A stretch of 64,000 nucleotides of DNA, taken from assembly GCA_030765065.1 (NCBI GenBank), contig CM060990.1, forward strand, positions 9,175,501 to 9,239,500, in the 5' to 3' direction. A program made the translations under genes and the position numbers. Source of the DNA: Deroplatys truncata (Eukaryota > Arthropoda > Insecta > Mantodea > Mantidae). Below the pieces are notes generated by a model that saw nothing but the letters and a program-made list of their open reading frames with translations, had not been told where the DNA came from and searched no databases. Of the stretch, positions 11,001 through 21,990 are shown piece after piece (position 1 is the first letter of the stretch; each line of letters starts with the position of its first letter).

Positions 11001-14000
11001 ATAGGTAAAACAACATCTGGAGGTGCGCGAAGACAAGTATGTAAAACACCATCTACAAGTACGCGAGGACAGATATGTAAAGCACCATCTGGAAGTGCGC
11101 GAAGTCTGATATGTAAAACACCATCTGGAAGTACGCGAAGACAGATATGTAAAACACCTTCTGGAAGTGCGTGAAGACAGATATGTAAAACACCATCTGG
11201 AAGTACGCGAAGACAGATATGTAAAGCAGCATCTGGAAGTGCGCGCAGACAAGTATGTAAAACACCATCTGGAAGTACGCGAAGACAGATATGTAAAAAA
11301 CCATCTGGAAGTGCGCGAAGACAAGTATGTAAAACACCATCTGGAAGTACGCGAAGACAAGTATGTAAAACACCATCTGGAAGTACGCGAAGACAGATAT
11401 GTAATACACCATCTGGAAGTGCACGAAGACAGATATGTAAAACACCATCTGGAAGTGCGCAAAGACAGATATGTAAACCACAATCTGGAAGTGTGCGAAG
11501 ACAAGTATGTAAAACACCATCTGGAAATACACGAAGACAGATATGTAAACCACAATCTGGAAGTGTGCGAAGACAAGTATGTAAACCACAATCTGGAAGT
11601 ACGCGAAGACAGATATCTAAACCACCATCTGGAAGTGCGCGAAGACAGATATGTTAAACACCATGTGGAAGTACGCGAAGACAGATATGTTAAACACCAT
11701 GTGGAAGTACGCGAGGACAGATATGTAAAACACCATCTGGAAGTGCGCGAAGACAGATATGTAAAACACCATCCGGCAGTGCGCGAAGACAAGTATGTAA
11801 AACACCATCTGCATGTACGCGAGGACAGATATGTAAAGCAAAATCTGGAGGTGCGCAAATACAGATATGAAAACACCATCAGGAAGTGCGCGAAGACAAG
11901 TATGTAAAACACCATCTGGAAGTACGAGAAGTAAGATATGTAAAACACCATCTGGAAGTGCGCGAAGACAGATATGTAAAAAACCATTTGGAAGTGCGCG
12001 AAGACAAGTATGTAAAACACCATCTGGAAGTGCGCGAAGACAGATATGTAAAAAACCATTTGGAAGTGCGCGAAGACAAGTATGTAAAACACCATCTGGA
12101 TGTACGCGAAGACAGATATGTAAATCACTATCTGGAGGTGTACAAAGACAGATATGTAAAACTTCATCTGGAAGTGCGCGAAGACAGATATGTAACCCAC
12201 AATCTGGAATTGCGCGAAGAAGGTTATGTAAACCACAATCTGGAAGTGCGCGAAGACAGATATGTAAACCACCATCTGGAAGTACGCGAAGACAGATATG
12301 TAAAACTACATGTGGAAGTACGCGAGGACAGATATGTAAACCACCATCTTGAAGTACGCCAAGACAGATATGTAAACCACCATCTTGAAGTACGCGAAGA
12401 CAGATATGTAAACCACCATCTGGAAGTGCACGAAGACAGATATGTAAAACACCATCTGGAAGTACTCGAAGAGAGATATGTAAAGCACCATCTTGAAGTA
12501 CGCGAAGACAGATATGTAAACCACCATCTTGAAGTACGCGAAGACAGATATGCAAAGCACCATCTGGAAGTGCGCGAAGACAGATATGCAAAGCACCATC
12601 TGGAAGTGCGCGAAGACAGATATGTAAAACACCATCTGGAAGTGCGCGAAGACAGATATGTAAAACACCATCTGGAAGTGCGAGAAGACAGATATGTAAA
12701 ACACCATCTCGAAGTACGTGAAGACAGATATGTAAAACACCATCTGGAAGTACGCGAAAACAGATAAGTAAAACACCATCTGGAAGTGCGCGAAGACACA
12801 TATGTAAACCACCATCTGAAAGTACGCGAAGACAGATATGTAAAACACCATCTGGAAGTGCGCGAAGACAGATATGCAAAGCACCATCTGGAAGTGCGCG
12901 AAGACAGATAGGTAAAACACCATCTGGAGGTGCGCGAAGACAGATAGGTAAAACACCATCTGCAAGTACGCGAGGACAGATATGTAAAGCACCATCTGGA
13001 AGTGCGCGAAGTCTGATATGTAAAACACCATCTGGAAGTACGCGAAGACAGATATGTAAAACACCTTCTGGAAGTGCGTGAAGACAGATATGTAAAACAC
13101 CATCTAAAAGTACGCGAAGACAGATATGTAAAGCAGCATCTGGAAGTGCGCGCAGACAAGTATGTAAAACACCATCTGGAAGTACGCGAAGACAGATATG
13201 TAAAAAACCATCTGGAAGTGCGCGAAGACAAGTATGTAAAACACCATCTGGAAGTACGCGAAGACAGATATGTAATACACCATCTGGAAGTGCACGAAGA
13301 CAGATATGTAAAACACCATCTGGAAGTGCGCAAAGACAGATATGTAAAACACCATCTGGAAGTACGCGAAGACAAGTATGTAAAACACCATCTGGAAGTA
13401 CGCGAAGACAGATATGTAAAACACCATCTAGAAGTACGCGAAGACAAGTATGTAAAACACCATCTGGAAGTGCGCGAAGACAGATATGTAAAACACCATC
13501 TGGAAGTACGCGAAGACAAGTATGTAAAACACCATCTGGAAGTACGCGAAGACAGATATGTAATACACCATCTGGAAGTGCACGAAGATAGATATGTAAA
13601 ACACCATCTGGAAGTGCGCAAAGACAGATATGTAAACCACAATCTGGAAGTGTGCGAAGACAAGTATGTAAAACACCATCTGGAAATACACGAAGACAGA
13701 TATGTAAACCACAATCTGGAAGTGTGCGAAGACAAGTATGTAAACCACAATCTGGAAGTGCGCGAAGACAGATATCTAAACCACCATCTGGAAGTACGCG
13801 AAGACAGATATCTAAACCACCATCTGGAAGTACGCGAAGACAGATATGTTAAACACCATGTGGAAGTACGCGAAGACAGATATGTTAAACACCATGTGGA
13901 AGTACGCGAGGACAGATATGTAAAACACCATCTGGAAGTGCAGGAAGACAGATATGTAAACCACTATCTGGAAGTACGCGGAGTCAGATATGTAAACCAC

Positions 14001-14710
14001 TATCTGGAAGTGCGCGAAGACAGATATGTAAACCACTATCTGGAAGTACGCGAAGACAGATATGTAAACCCCCATCTGGAAGTACGCGGAGTCAGCTATG
14101 TATACCACTATCTTGAAGTACGCGAAGACAGATATGTAAACCCCCATCTGGAAGTACGCGGAGTCAGATATGTAAGCCACAAAGTGGAAGTACGGGAAGA
14201 CAGATATGTAAAACGCCATCTGGAAGTACGCGAAGACAGCTATGTATACCACTATCTTGAAGTACGCGAAGACAGATATGTAAAACACCATCTGGAAGTA
14301 CGCGAAGACAGATATGTAAAACACCATCTGGAAGTGCGCGAAGACAGATATGTAAAACACCATCTGGAAGTGCGCGAAGACAGATATGTAAAACACCATC
14401 TGGAAGTGCGCGAAGACAGATATGTAAAACACCATCTGGAAGCACGCGAAGACAGATATGTAAAACACCATCTTGATGTACGCGAAGACAGATATGTAAA
14501 CCACCATCTGGAAGTACGCGAAGACAGATATGTAACCCACCATCTGGAAGTACGCGAAGACAGGTATGTAAAACACCATCTGGAAGTACGCGAAGACAGA
14601 TATGTAAAACACCATCTGGAAGTACGCGAAGACAGATATGTAACCCATGATCTGGAAGGGCGCGAAGACAGATATGTAATTCAGCATCTGGAAGGGCGCG
14701 ATAGTGTGTA
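8100..14710. repeat. 36-bp minisatellite, about 183 units
   Basis: The unit is GAAGACAGATATGTAAAACA + CCATCTGGAAGTGCGC. Because 36 is a multiple of three, five of six frames stay open over long runs. The plus frame spells the 12-residue REDRYVKHHLEV. The minus frames spell MVFYISVFAHFQ, CFTYLSSRTSRW and HICLRALPDGVL. The longest run is 621 codons on the minus strand, and a 545-codon plus-strand run ends at 14,711. A 35-bp unit variant (CATCTTAAGTGCG) shifts frames at intervals. Higher-order duplications occur: the block at 8,543-8,812 recurs at 9,009 and 10,591. I judge it non-coding. Confidence 0.97.
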
Positions 14711-14711
14711 G

Positions 14712-15476
14712 TGCTGGTGACAGTGGAATGTTTGTTGGACGATAAAGGTATTTACCGCGAAAAGCTCTAGAGATAGGCCTCTGATGCAACGATATAAATA
14801 TTTCGTGTGGTCGGGATTAATGTGGGAGAGGAACTAACGACAGTACCTAACGTGCATGCGAATAAAGTTGTTTATGCATGAACATTGGAAAACTACGATT
14901 CGAGATAAGAAACGCATGTTTTTATCCACGCACCTCAGTACCTCCTCCTCTCCGTTTGAACGCAATGAACCACCCTGCCCCAAAACAGGGTTTTATGTAA
15001 TCTATTATTACCCTTTGAATTCATGCGTGCTTAGACACGTAATGAAAATTTTAAATGAAATAAAGCGAAATCACAAGTCAGTTTTTATGAATATAAACTG
15101 TTTTTTTCAAGCACTCCTGAAGCACTAAACACATGCTAACGTTTTCTTAAAGAGTGTGAACAGTGTAACTTTCGTGTTGCAGGAGTTTTCGCCTTTGCTT
15201 CTGTGCGCGGAAATCTCAAGTTTGCTTATTCACCACGTGTCCTTTGTCTCAGTGAATAATAACGAAAAATCAACGAAACTAGGCCAGAGTTTGGTAATCA
15301 CAATCGGTTGAAACAAGGTTCGAGACATCTAACATTCGTTCTTTGAAAACGTGTTACATAAGCAAGTTTATATTCATATTTCACACGAAATCTACTGCTG
15401 GTTAATATCTGTTCCTGAAATAAATTTTATATCTCTCCAGTTTTCTAGAAGTAAAGATATAATCACACAAGAATAC
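14712..15476. other. Unique A+T-rich stretch, no gene recognised
   Basis: A 90-codon plus-strand frame (14,856-15,128) shows no recognisable motif. No tRNA-like or terminal-repeat features were seen. Confidence 0.5.
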
Positions 15477-15983
15477 TGTGATGCAGCGGCTATGCCCTCA
15501 ACTTATCGGGAGGTCGGCGCGAAGCGGTCCGAGTAAACAGCAATAACGTAAACACCGTGCGGTGTATCGGGAGATAACTTAATTTTTCTGGAAGCTTTAT
15601 CTCTCCCCTCCTCCAGAAAGTACGTTGAAATAGTTCTGGAAGGTTCGACAACTTTCTGTGGAAGATTCCACTACTTATATAAATAAACGAGCGCTCTCGC
15701 GGGCAATGAGGCAGTCGCGAGTTGAAAGCGATTGAATGCGTGTCGAGTTGCGAGTCGAGTGCGCGTTAGTCAGCGTGCGAGCGAGCGAGTTTGCGACTGC
15801 GTTTTAGGTGCGACATATAGAGCGATTCTTCGAGCGAGTTGAGGACGACTGTTGTGAGGTGCAGCGAGTGCTACCGCGGAACGATGACTCCCGAGTGAAC
15901 TGAATCGTCCGGCGTGAAGAGGCTTCGTCACGAAGAAAGTGAACTGACGAAGAATTGAACTAGTTCACTTTATTGAAGTGACA
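15477..15983 (+). mobile_element. LTR-like repeat, copy 1, with heat-shock-type promoter (fossil)
   Basis: A ~507-bp segment starts TGTGATGCAGCGGCTATG and ends ...GTGACA. It is followed by TTGGCGAAGTGAAC, which resembles an LTR-retroelement primer-binding site. A second, diverged inverted copy at 59,734-60,178 starts TGTGCCGCAGCTGCTATG and ends before TTAGCGAAGTGACAG, so the boundaries agree between copies. Both share TATCGGGAG and GAGCGCTCTCGC blocks. The LTR reading is inference. The alternative is a dispersed copy of a heat-shock gene 5' region. Confidence 0.5.
15586..15683 (+). promoter_or_regulatory. Heat-shock elements and TATA box
   Basis: TTCtgGAAgcTTt lies at 15,586-15,598. A perfect three-module heat-shock element, TTCtgGAAggTTC, lies at 15,634-15,646, and GAAgaTTC lies at 15,661-15,668. 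The TATA box TATATAAA follows at 15,676-15,683. A GGCAGTCG initiator-like site is at about 15,710, some 30 bp downstream. The order and spacing match an insect heat-shock promoter. GTGAAC-rich leader sequence follows, but no chaperone gene. Confidence 0.75.
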
Positions 15984-16369
15984 TTGGCGAAGTGAACTCC
16001 CGAGGTGAAGGTGAACCACATAAACCCGAACAGTGACACTGAACAACAAAATAGTGACAGTGAGAACTTATAAGAGAAAAGTGACAATTGAAATACTGCA
16101 CGAAGTCATAATACAGCTTGAGATGTCTCAAAATATTCTCTGGGGCATCAAGAACGTTTTTGTGGCTCTACGTTTGTTAATGGTCAATTTATTGCTTACA
16201 TTATATTCCTTTGTAAAGAAATAACTGTTCCATAATGTATGAAATGTTCTACGACTTCTTTTAGGAATTGTCTAAACCACTTAACTCGGTAATGTTCTAA
16301 ACTCCACTGTTCCAAAATACAGTATAGAAATACGAGTTTGGCGTATAGAATTGCTGAGCATACGTCGGA
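15984..16369 (+). other. Leader-like sequence after the LTR-like repeat
   Basis: Purine-rich GTGAAC/GTGACA repeats up to about 16,090 give way to A+T-rich DNA. A 63-codon frame at 16,033-16,224 begins at a non-ATG codon and has no recognisable motif. Confidence 0.45.
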
Positions 16370-17300
16370 TGGTTGAAACCGGAATTATTAACCCGTACGA
16401 TTAATAAGTTTATAAAGACATGATAGAGAGATATATAAATAATTGCAATAAATAATTTCTATATATTAAAATCAATGCATAAGGTAAGAAGAACGGGTAA
16501 CAATTTTGCCAGAGAATAGGAAGTCAGTACCAGGTTAATTACCAGTTGGGGAAAATCTATTATATGTCAGAGTAGCTAAGGCAATTAGGTGTTCCGGCAA
16601 ACTCGGTCAACAAGAAAACCATTAGCTCAAGATTAGGGTAATTAGAACTCAGTACGTTAAGAAATCACAGACTTGCATGAAAATACACGTCTACGGTTCT
16701 GACGATTAGAAAGGGAAACAATTCTTAGAATTTAAGTAGTCAAAGAGGAAAACTTGTGTTTCAGATGCAAATATGAAGCTTAACATTTGGCAATGTATAA
16801 CGTAGGACTTTGGTTGGGTAGTCGCAAAGTAGGCGGGAGTTAAGTTAATAAAAGAGTTCGTATTTCTAAATTAGTGTCTTGTACAGTCTTAAAAGTCTTT
16901 ACGGAAGCGCTACTGTGATCGATTACCGACAGTCCAAAGCGCCTAAGGACTACGCTGGGGTTCTCACCTACTTAGCGGCAGCTGTTTAGTATTTCAGCGA
17001 TTCAAAGCAACTTACGCTTCCCGTTGTTGTTGTTGCAATAGCTATTTTAAACCATAAATTTATTGATACCTCAGAAGTTAGTAGATATAATAATTCAATA
17101 GTTACAGTTTCTCGTGCCAAGGTTCAGAAACAGTTTAATTCTTCATAGTCGAACGGTCGGTAACTCCTTCAAATAACTCATGAATTAGCGTCCAGTAAGT
17201 CTCTGACTCAACTTAACTGGTGTTGTCCATTCCCACACCCACCCACTCATGCATACTCTCGTAGAAAGATTCCATAGCCCATCACTGAAGCATTCGGCAG
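16370..17300 (+). mobile_element. LTR-like dispersed repeat family R, copy A (fossil)
   Basis: This segment is colinear with copy B (17,935-18,830, plus) and copy C (62,400-63,188, minus). Shared landmarks in order are CCGGAATTATT, GATTAATAA, AATTGCAATAA, TATATTAAAATCAATGCA, a G+C-rich GTAGGCGG block, TTAATAAAAGAG (TATA-like), CAATAGTTACAGTT and CTCGTGC. The TGTT start in copies B and C and the internal TATA-like box suggest an LTR plus the start of an internal region. The copies are diverged and old. No coding domain is visible. Confidence 0.5.
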
Positions 17301-17934
17301 CACAAGTATCTCAGATAGGGATATGTCGTCAGTAGAAACGTATATGGACGTGACTAATAATTATAATTGTACTGTGAACAACAAAACAGCTGACTAAGGA
17401 GACCGAAAAGTCATTGCCAGTGTCCTTCTAATAGAAGTCTAATAACAAACAGTAGAAACTGCAATTTGCAGCAAATGGCAGTACATCATTATTGTTGCTT
17501 CAGGTCAAGACAGATTAGAGACTGCACAAGATGATTTGCGAAGACGTTTCAATCTGAATTTATAAATCCAAATTTAACGTTTGACTGTTTCAGTTACTTT
17601 CCGGATTCAGCATTCCACTAAGATGAAACTTTATCAGAGAAAACTGCATTGTGGTATAATTTTCCAGATGAAAGGAAACTGTGACCAGAATCTAAAAAAA
17701 CCGTTTACGTCAGTTGAGGAAAATCAAGAAAGGCTTTTGGTCAAATGTGAGACATCACAATACTTGGTGTCACAGACGTAGGTTACACAACAATATTAGT
17801 AATACATATTTACAGATTATTTGTAATATCACAGAAGTGTCGTTTCTATACCATATTGTCGCATTTGGTCACCCAAGTTCTTCATCATCTCAGGTGGAAG
17901 TTAGAGACGGCAACGAATACATTACGGAGGATAT
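17301..17934 (+). other. Spacer between repeat-R copies A and B
   Basis: A+T-rich with two short frames (17,581-17,781 and 17,714-17,965) lacking recognisable motifs. If A and B are the two ends of one element this would be its interior. Their strong divergence from each other makes two independent insertions equally likely. Confidence 0.4.
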
Positions 17935-18830
17935 TGTTACCGTAATTATTGACAGGAACACATAATTAATTAAGTAAAGAAATAATGCTAAGATAGAGAA
18001 AAAGTTGCAATAAGCAGTTCTTGTATATTAAATCATTTTATAATGTAATAAGCTTGAGTTGAAAGATTTGTTTGGAAAGAAGGTAATTGGCGTGTCATGT
18101 TAAGAAAAACCCTTAGCAACAGCGAGGAGTGAAAGCATTAGCTTAAAGATTTTTGGAAGGCAGTTTAGAGTTAAGTTCAATACCTTTGAACCGGACATAG
18201 ACAGAATTTCTGAAAAACAGAAATGAAATATATTTCTAGGAGTTTAGCCAAGACATCATAGCAACAATTCGGAGACGCATACTTAGCAGTTTAGAGGGTG
18301 GTCCGCCTACCAAATAACTTTGTTAGGAGGAGCCCTAGGTAGGCGGAGCTTGAGTTAAGAAATAGGCCTCAAATTCTAATCGGAGACATTCGTTCGTGTA
18401 TACTCGTGCATACATTCGTTCGTGCATACATTCGTCACTCTCGATACTTGTGACGACCAGTGTGATTTTTTAAGCGCTCAGTGACGGGCTTGTGTGAGTA
18501 AGCGGTCTTCACGAGGGGTTTTGCCGGTAAGCATTTTAGCGACTTACGGCAAGTTACACTTTCAGTTTCTTTTATTGCCGAACAGTTATTTCAAACCGTA
18601 AAATTGGTACTGCAGAAGTTAGCAGGCATAATAGGTCAATTGTTATGGTTTTGAGTGCTAAGATTCATAATCAGTTTTATTCTTTATCTTCAAATGGTCT
18701 GCAACTCCCTTCATTACTTCAAGTATTAGATCACATTAAATTTATCAGTCAATTTAAACTGCTGTTATCTTTCACATTGCACTCGCACATACCCTGAGAA
18801 AGTACTCGTAGCTCTACCACTGGAGTAGCT
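17935..18830 (+). mobile_element. LTR-like dispersed repeat family R, copy B (fossil)
   Basis: It starts TGTTACCGTAATTATTG and shares the ordered landmarks of copy A: TTGCAATAA, TATATTAAATCATT, the GTAGGCGGAGC block, GTTATTTCAAACCGTAAA, CAGAAGTTAGCAGGCATAAT and CCCTGAGAAAGTACTC. TTCGTTCGTGCATACA is locally duplicated at about 18,390-18,440. It is diverged and has no coding domain. Confidence 0.5.
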
Positions 18831-19315
18831 GGCGCACGTGATAACAGAACGAGCTACAAGATAACGGCATCAGTAGCAGGTAAAGCATACTGCTCCATCG
18901 CGGTATTATACAACTCCTTCAACATTCTACCTCAGAAGTGTTGTTCACGAGGGAGGAAGGAGGATCAGAATTGAGTAGAGTAGAGTGATATATTCATTGG
19001 TCTTAAACGTGTTACTTAGACTCATATTTTGTACCAGTCGTGTTTATATAATACACTGTAGTCCGCAAGTTTCAGTCTATATTCGTCACACCAAGCTTAA
19101 CAAACAAAACCGAAATTAACATACGTACGTACACAAGCTAGTGTTTATAAAGCAAACGTAATGCACTAACCACCCTTCCCGCTCTTCCTTACACTCCGGT
19201 CTGAGTTGCATCACCTTTTCCTAACCCTCCCTCTCCTTGAGTTAAGTTAAAGAAATCTGGCAACTGGTCTGTCTTAGTAAAATGTCCCGGAATATGAACC
19301 CAAGTTCCTTCCAAG
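18831..19315. other. Unique stretch, no gene recognised
   Basis: No frame, tRNA-like motif or repeat structure is recognised on either strand. Confidence 0.5.
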
Positions 19316-19570
19316 CCCGTCTCTGGGTGTGGGTCCCGAGTTCGAATCTCGGTTAGGGTGAGTTACCCGGATAAAATTTTCCCGGGGTTTTCCCTAATCC
19401 TGAAAAGATGAATGTCGAGCATCTTTAAGCTCTAGAGATCCCGGGCTCATTTGAGCATCACTTCACCCATTTGATTGATTCATCGTCCGATATGACCTAA
19501 GCAGTTAAAGGATGCTAAGCCAAGCCTTGGTCGCTGACCCTTGACGGAGTCTCTATTAGATATACAAGAA
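19316..19570 (+). mobile_element. tRNA-derived SINE (3' part well preserved)
   Basis: A B-box-like GAGTTCGAATCTC lies at 19,340-19,352. The SINE core TTTTCCCGGGGTTTTCCCTA is at about 19,377, and the later motif CCGGGCTCATTTGAGCATCA at about 19,441. The A-box end is not clear, so the copy is probably 5'-truncated. This core type is one I associate with cockroach and related insect SINEs (from memory). Confidence 0.7.
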
Positions 19571-19869
19571 CAATTAGCACACTCAGGGATGCTAATTAAC
19601 GCGAGAATATGGGCAGAGGGGGAGGTAGAAAACATTCGAAGAACACGAAGAAGCAAAGGTCGTATGTTAAATACGAGCGGAGGAGAGTGAGTGTTAAACG
19701 GAAAGTACGGTGAGGATAATTATAAACTTTATTGACTACATAGTAGATAATCAAAACCTTATAAGCGAAGTTAGAGAGGTTTCCAGTAGGGGAATAGAAT
19801 TGAGTCACATCACTGTCCAATTATTCTGGACCTACATTTCGATAAAATAGATAAAGGGGTGGTGAGGAA

Positions 19870-21330
19870 GGAGTAATGAATAAGGAAGAGGATAGAATGT
19901 TAAGCCGATGCAGGTGGAAACTGGAATATGTGGAAACATTTCAAACTAACATTGAACAGGATTTAAAAGGAATTAGTATGGTGACAATAGAGAATTTGAG
20001 ACGTATTTTTATCAAGGGTCGCATCCGTGATAAGAAGACTAAAATTAAACCTGTAGGGAAATCGCGTGGCTAGCGCGACCGCCAGTGTAAGGAGGCCAAA
20101 AGAAAAGCAAAAAATGCGCTTAAAGTGTTTATAAAGGGGCGGGGAAGTGAAGGGATTTGATTGAAAATGGCAAGAAATCAAATATATAATTACACAAATG
20201 AGGGCAGATTGACAAACTGAGAGGAGGTGTGAAATTTGCAAAGTTGTGGGGACAGGAATATATTACAGAAATATAGAAGATAGAAAACCTCACAGAAAGA
20301 AATTTCACCAGGAACCTGACCGAACTACTTCAAATGGATATTTGAGGATGTGTCAGACGGTTTGAGAGGTGGGTGCAGGGGCTTGATACATCTACAGTAC
20401 CATTACTTAGTGGGGAGATTTCGAAGGAGGAGGTCACGCAGTCCAAGAAACGGAAAAACTCCGGGGTGTGAAGGACTGCCACCGGAAATGCTTAAAGCAG
20501 AATGCAATGTTGGCGAGTTTAGTAGAATAATGCTCCGAACTTTCAGCAGTCTTTTAAGTGGAGGAATCTATCTAGCTAACTGGAAGATCGGAGTTATTCA
20601 TGCGATTTGTAAGCGAGAGGGAGCGATGGGGTCACCCTAAAATTACACGAGAGTGACTTAAATGCTGATTATGGGGAAAGTCTATGGCAGAATACTGAAC
20701 GAAAGGATAAAGGCGTTTTAACATAATTTCAAAATTTCAAGCAGGGTTTATGGAGAAGTTTACTTCTGTGGATAACGTGTTCACTAAGGGTGAAACAAAT
20801 GTCTAAAATGGGGAGAAATTGCTTGTTCATTTGTTGATTTTAAGAAAGCATTTGACTCTATAAATCGCAAAGCAAAGTGGTGTAAATTACAGGTTAAGCG
20901 GTTATCCAACAGTGATCACAGCTTTGTAGGCTACGTCCATAAAGTGAAATTCTACGTAAAGTACGACATGAATAGAATTTTGGACAGCTTCCAGATCCAC
21001 TAAGGTTTTAGCCAAAGTTGTCCAACTTCCCTTTAATCTATTTATGGATGACGTAGCGGATATAATATTGAGAGAAAACATGAGGCGTTTGAGGTCTGTG
21101 GCATTCAGATCCCAGTAGTTTTATGTGCAGACGATATGACATTGTTCTCTAAAAGTTATTGTGAGGAAAGACAGTTTACCGTTAATGTAAATACGTTTAA
21201 AGGTAGCGACAGGCAAATGACGCCAGTTCAAAAGCAAGATCGCATTTAACATGGAAGGACAACATTTGAAGAACGAAGTGGTGATAAAACACTGTTTTGG
21301 TTATTTATCGAAGCAGAATATGCAAATTGA
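19870..21330 (+). pseudogene. Broken non-LTR retrotransposon (LINE) ORF2 fragment
   Basis: Translation in shifting frames shows LINE ORF2 landmarks in order. A pre-RT linker has RQCKEAKRKAKNALKVF (about 20,076-20,126). The RT entry region has PPEMLKAE, then SGGIYLANWKIGVIHAICKR (about 20,480-20,615), equivalent to 'g..P..WK.g.i.PI.K' of reverse transcriptases. FVDFKKAFDSI follows at about 20,830, and the catalytic-loop remnant VLCADDMTLFS (normally hhYADDhhhh) at about 21,120. The endonuclease domain and the 3' end are absent. Several frameshifts and stops make it non-functional. It belongs to the large I/Jockey-like group of LINEs. The exact clade is not decidable by eye. Confidence 0.8.
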
Positions 21331-21682
21331 ATTACTTCTAATTGTTTGTCAACCTATTTTGGATAGGAGAGGGGAAAGTATTATTTAGTATGCTATTTAA
21401 GGTTTTTACCAGCGGGGTGGGCAGGGTAGATACATTGACTGCGCAAAATAAACACATTTCGATACTAATTTTGAAATATTGGCACAAAATACTGACATAA
21501 ACACTGAGCTTTATTTCAGAACGAAGATTACGAAGAAGAAATTAAATAAATACTATATAGACAACAGACATAAGAGTTCTAGTTAAAACTTAAACACACT
21601 GTTACACGCTAAAAATCTGATATTTCGGGCTGTTCATGCTTCTTCAAAAGGTAGAGGTTAGTATTTACAAGCGAAAGTTAAA
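21331..21682. other. Unique stretch after the LINE remnant
   Basis: A+T-rich; nothing recognised. Confidence 0.4.
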
Positions 21683-21713
21683 GTCCCGCATTAACTGTTA
21701 GTTAATGCGGGAC
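21683..21713. repeat. Perfect 13-bp inverted repeat (hairpin), 5-nt loop
   Basis: GTCCCGCATTAAC - TGTTA - GTTAATGCGGGAC. The right arm touches the 5' end of the SINE at about 21,709. It is not a Rho-independent terminator context. It may be an inverted duplication made at SINE insertion. Confidence 0.9.
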
Positions 21714-21990
21714 CGAGCGACATGGCTCCGCGGTGACGTGTGAGACTCGCATTCGTTAGGTCCTGGCTTCAGTCCTCGTCCACCACCCACTTAGACCTTG
21801 AGCTTTTCGTGGTTTTTCCTGGTCGATAGGCGAATGCTGGAGTGGTTTCTCAACTACCACTATTTCGTATGTATCATTTCCCTTTCTTAACGCTTCCTTT
21901 ACATATTTCAGGTTCACTTATAAGTTTCGTGGCGTATGAGTCGTTCTTAGCAGCTCCAGTAGTAGGACAGGTCTCTGTGACCTGTCTGCC
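21709..21990 (+). mobile_element. tRNA-derived SINE
   Basis: An A-box-like TGGCTCCGCGGTGAC lies at about 21,723, with a degenerate B box (GGCTTCAGTCCTCG) about 40 bp further. The typical insect SINE body CGTGGTTTTTCCTGG - TCGATAGGCGAATGCTGGAG is at about 21,808-21,842. The 3' end is uncertain. Confidence 0.7.

Noticed and set aside
8100-14710. CRISPR-like array
   Set aside because: Units are contiguous with no unique spacers, and the setting is eukaryotic.
15586-16224. Intact heat-shock gene
   Set aside because: Promoter and leader look right, but no chaperone coding sequence follows, and a diverged second copy makes a dispersed repeat more likely.
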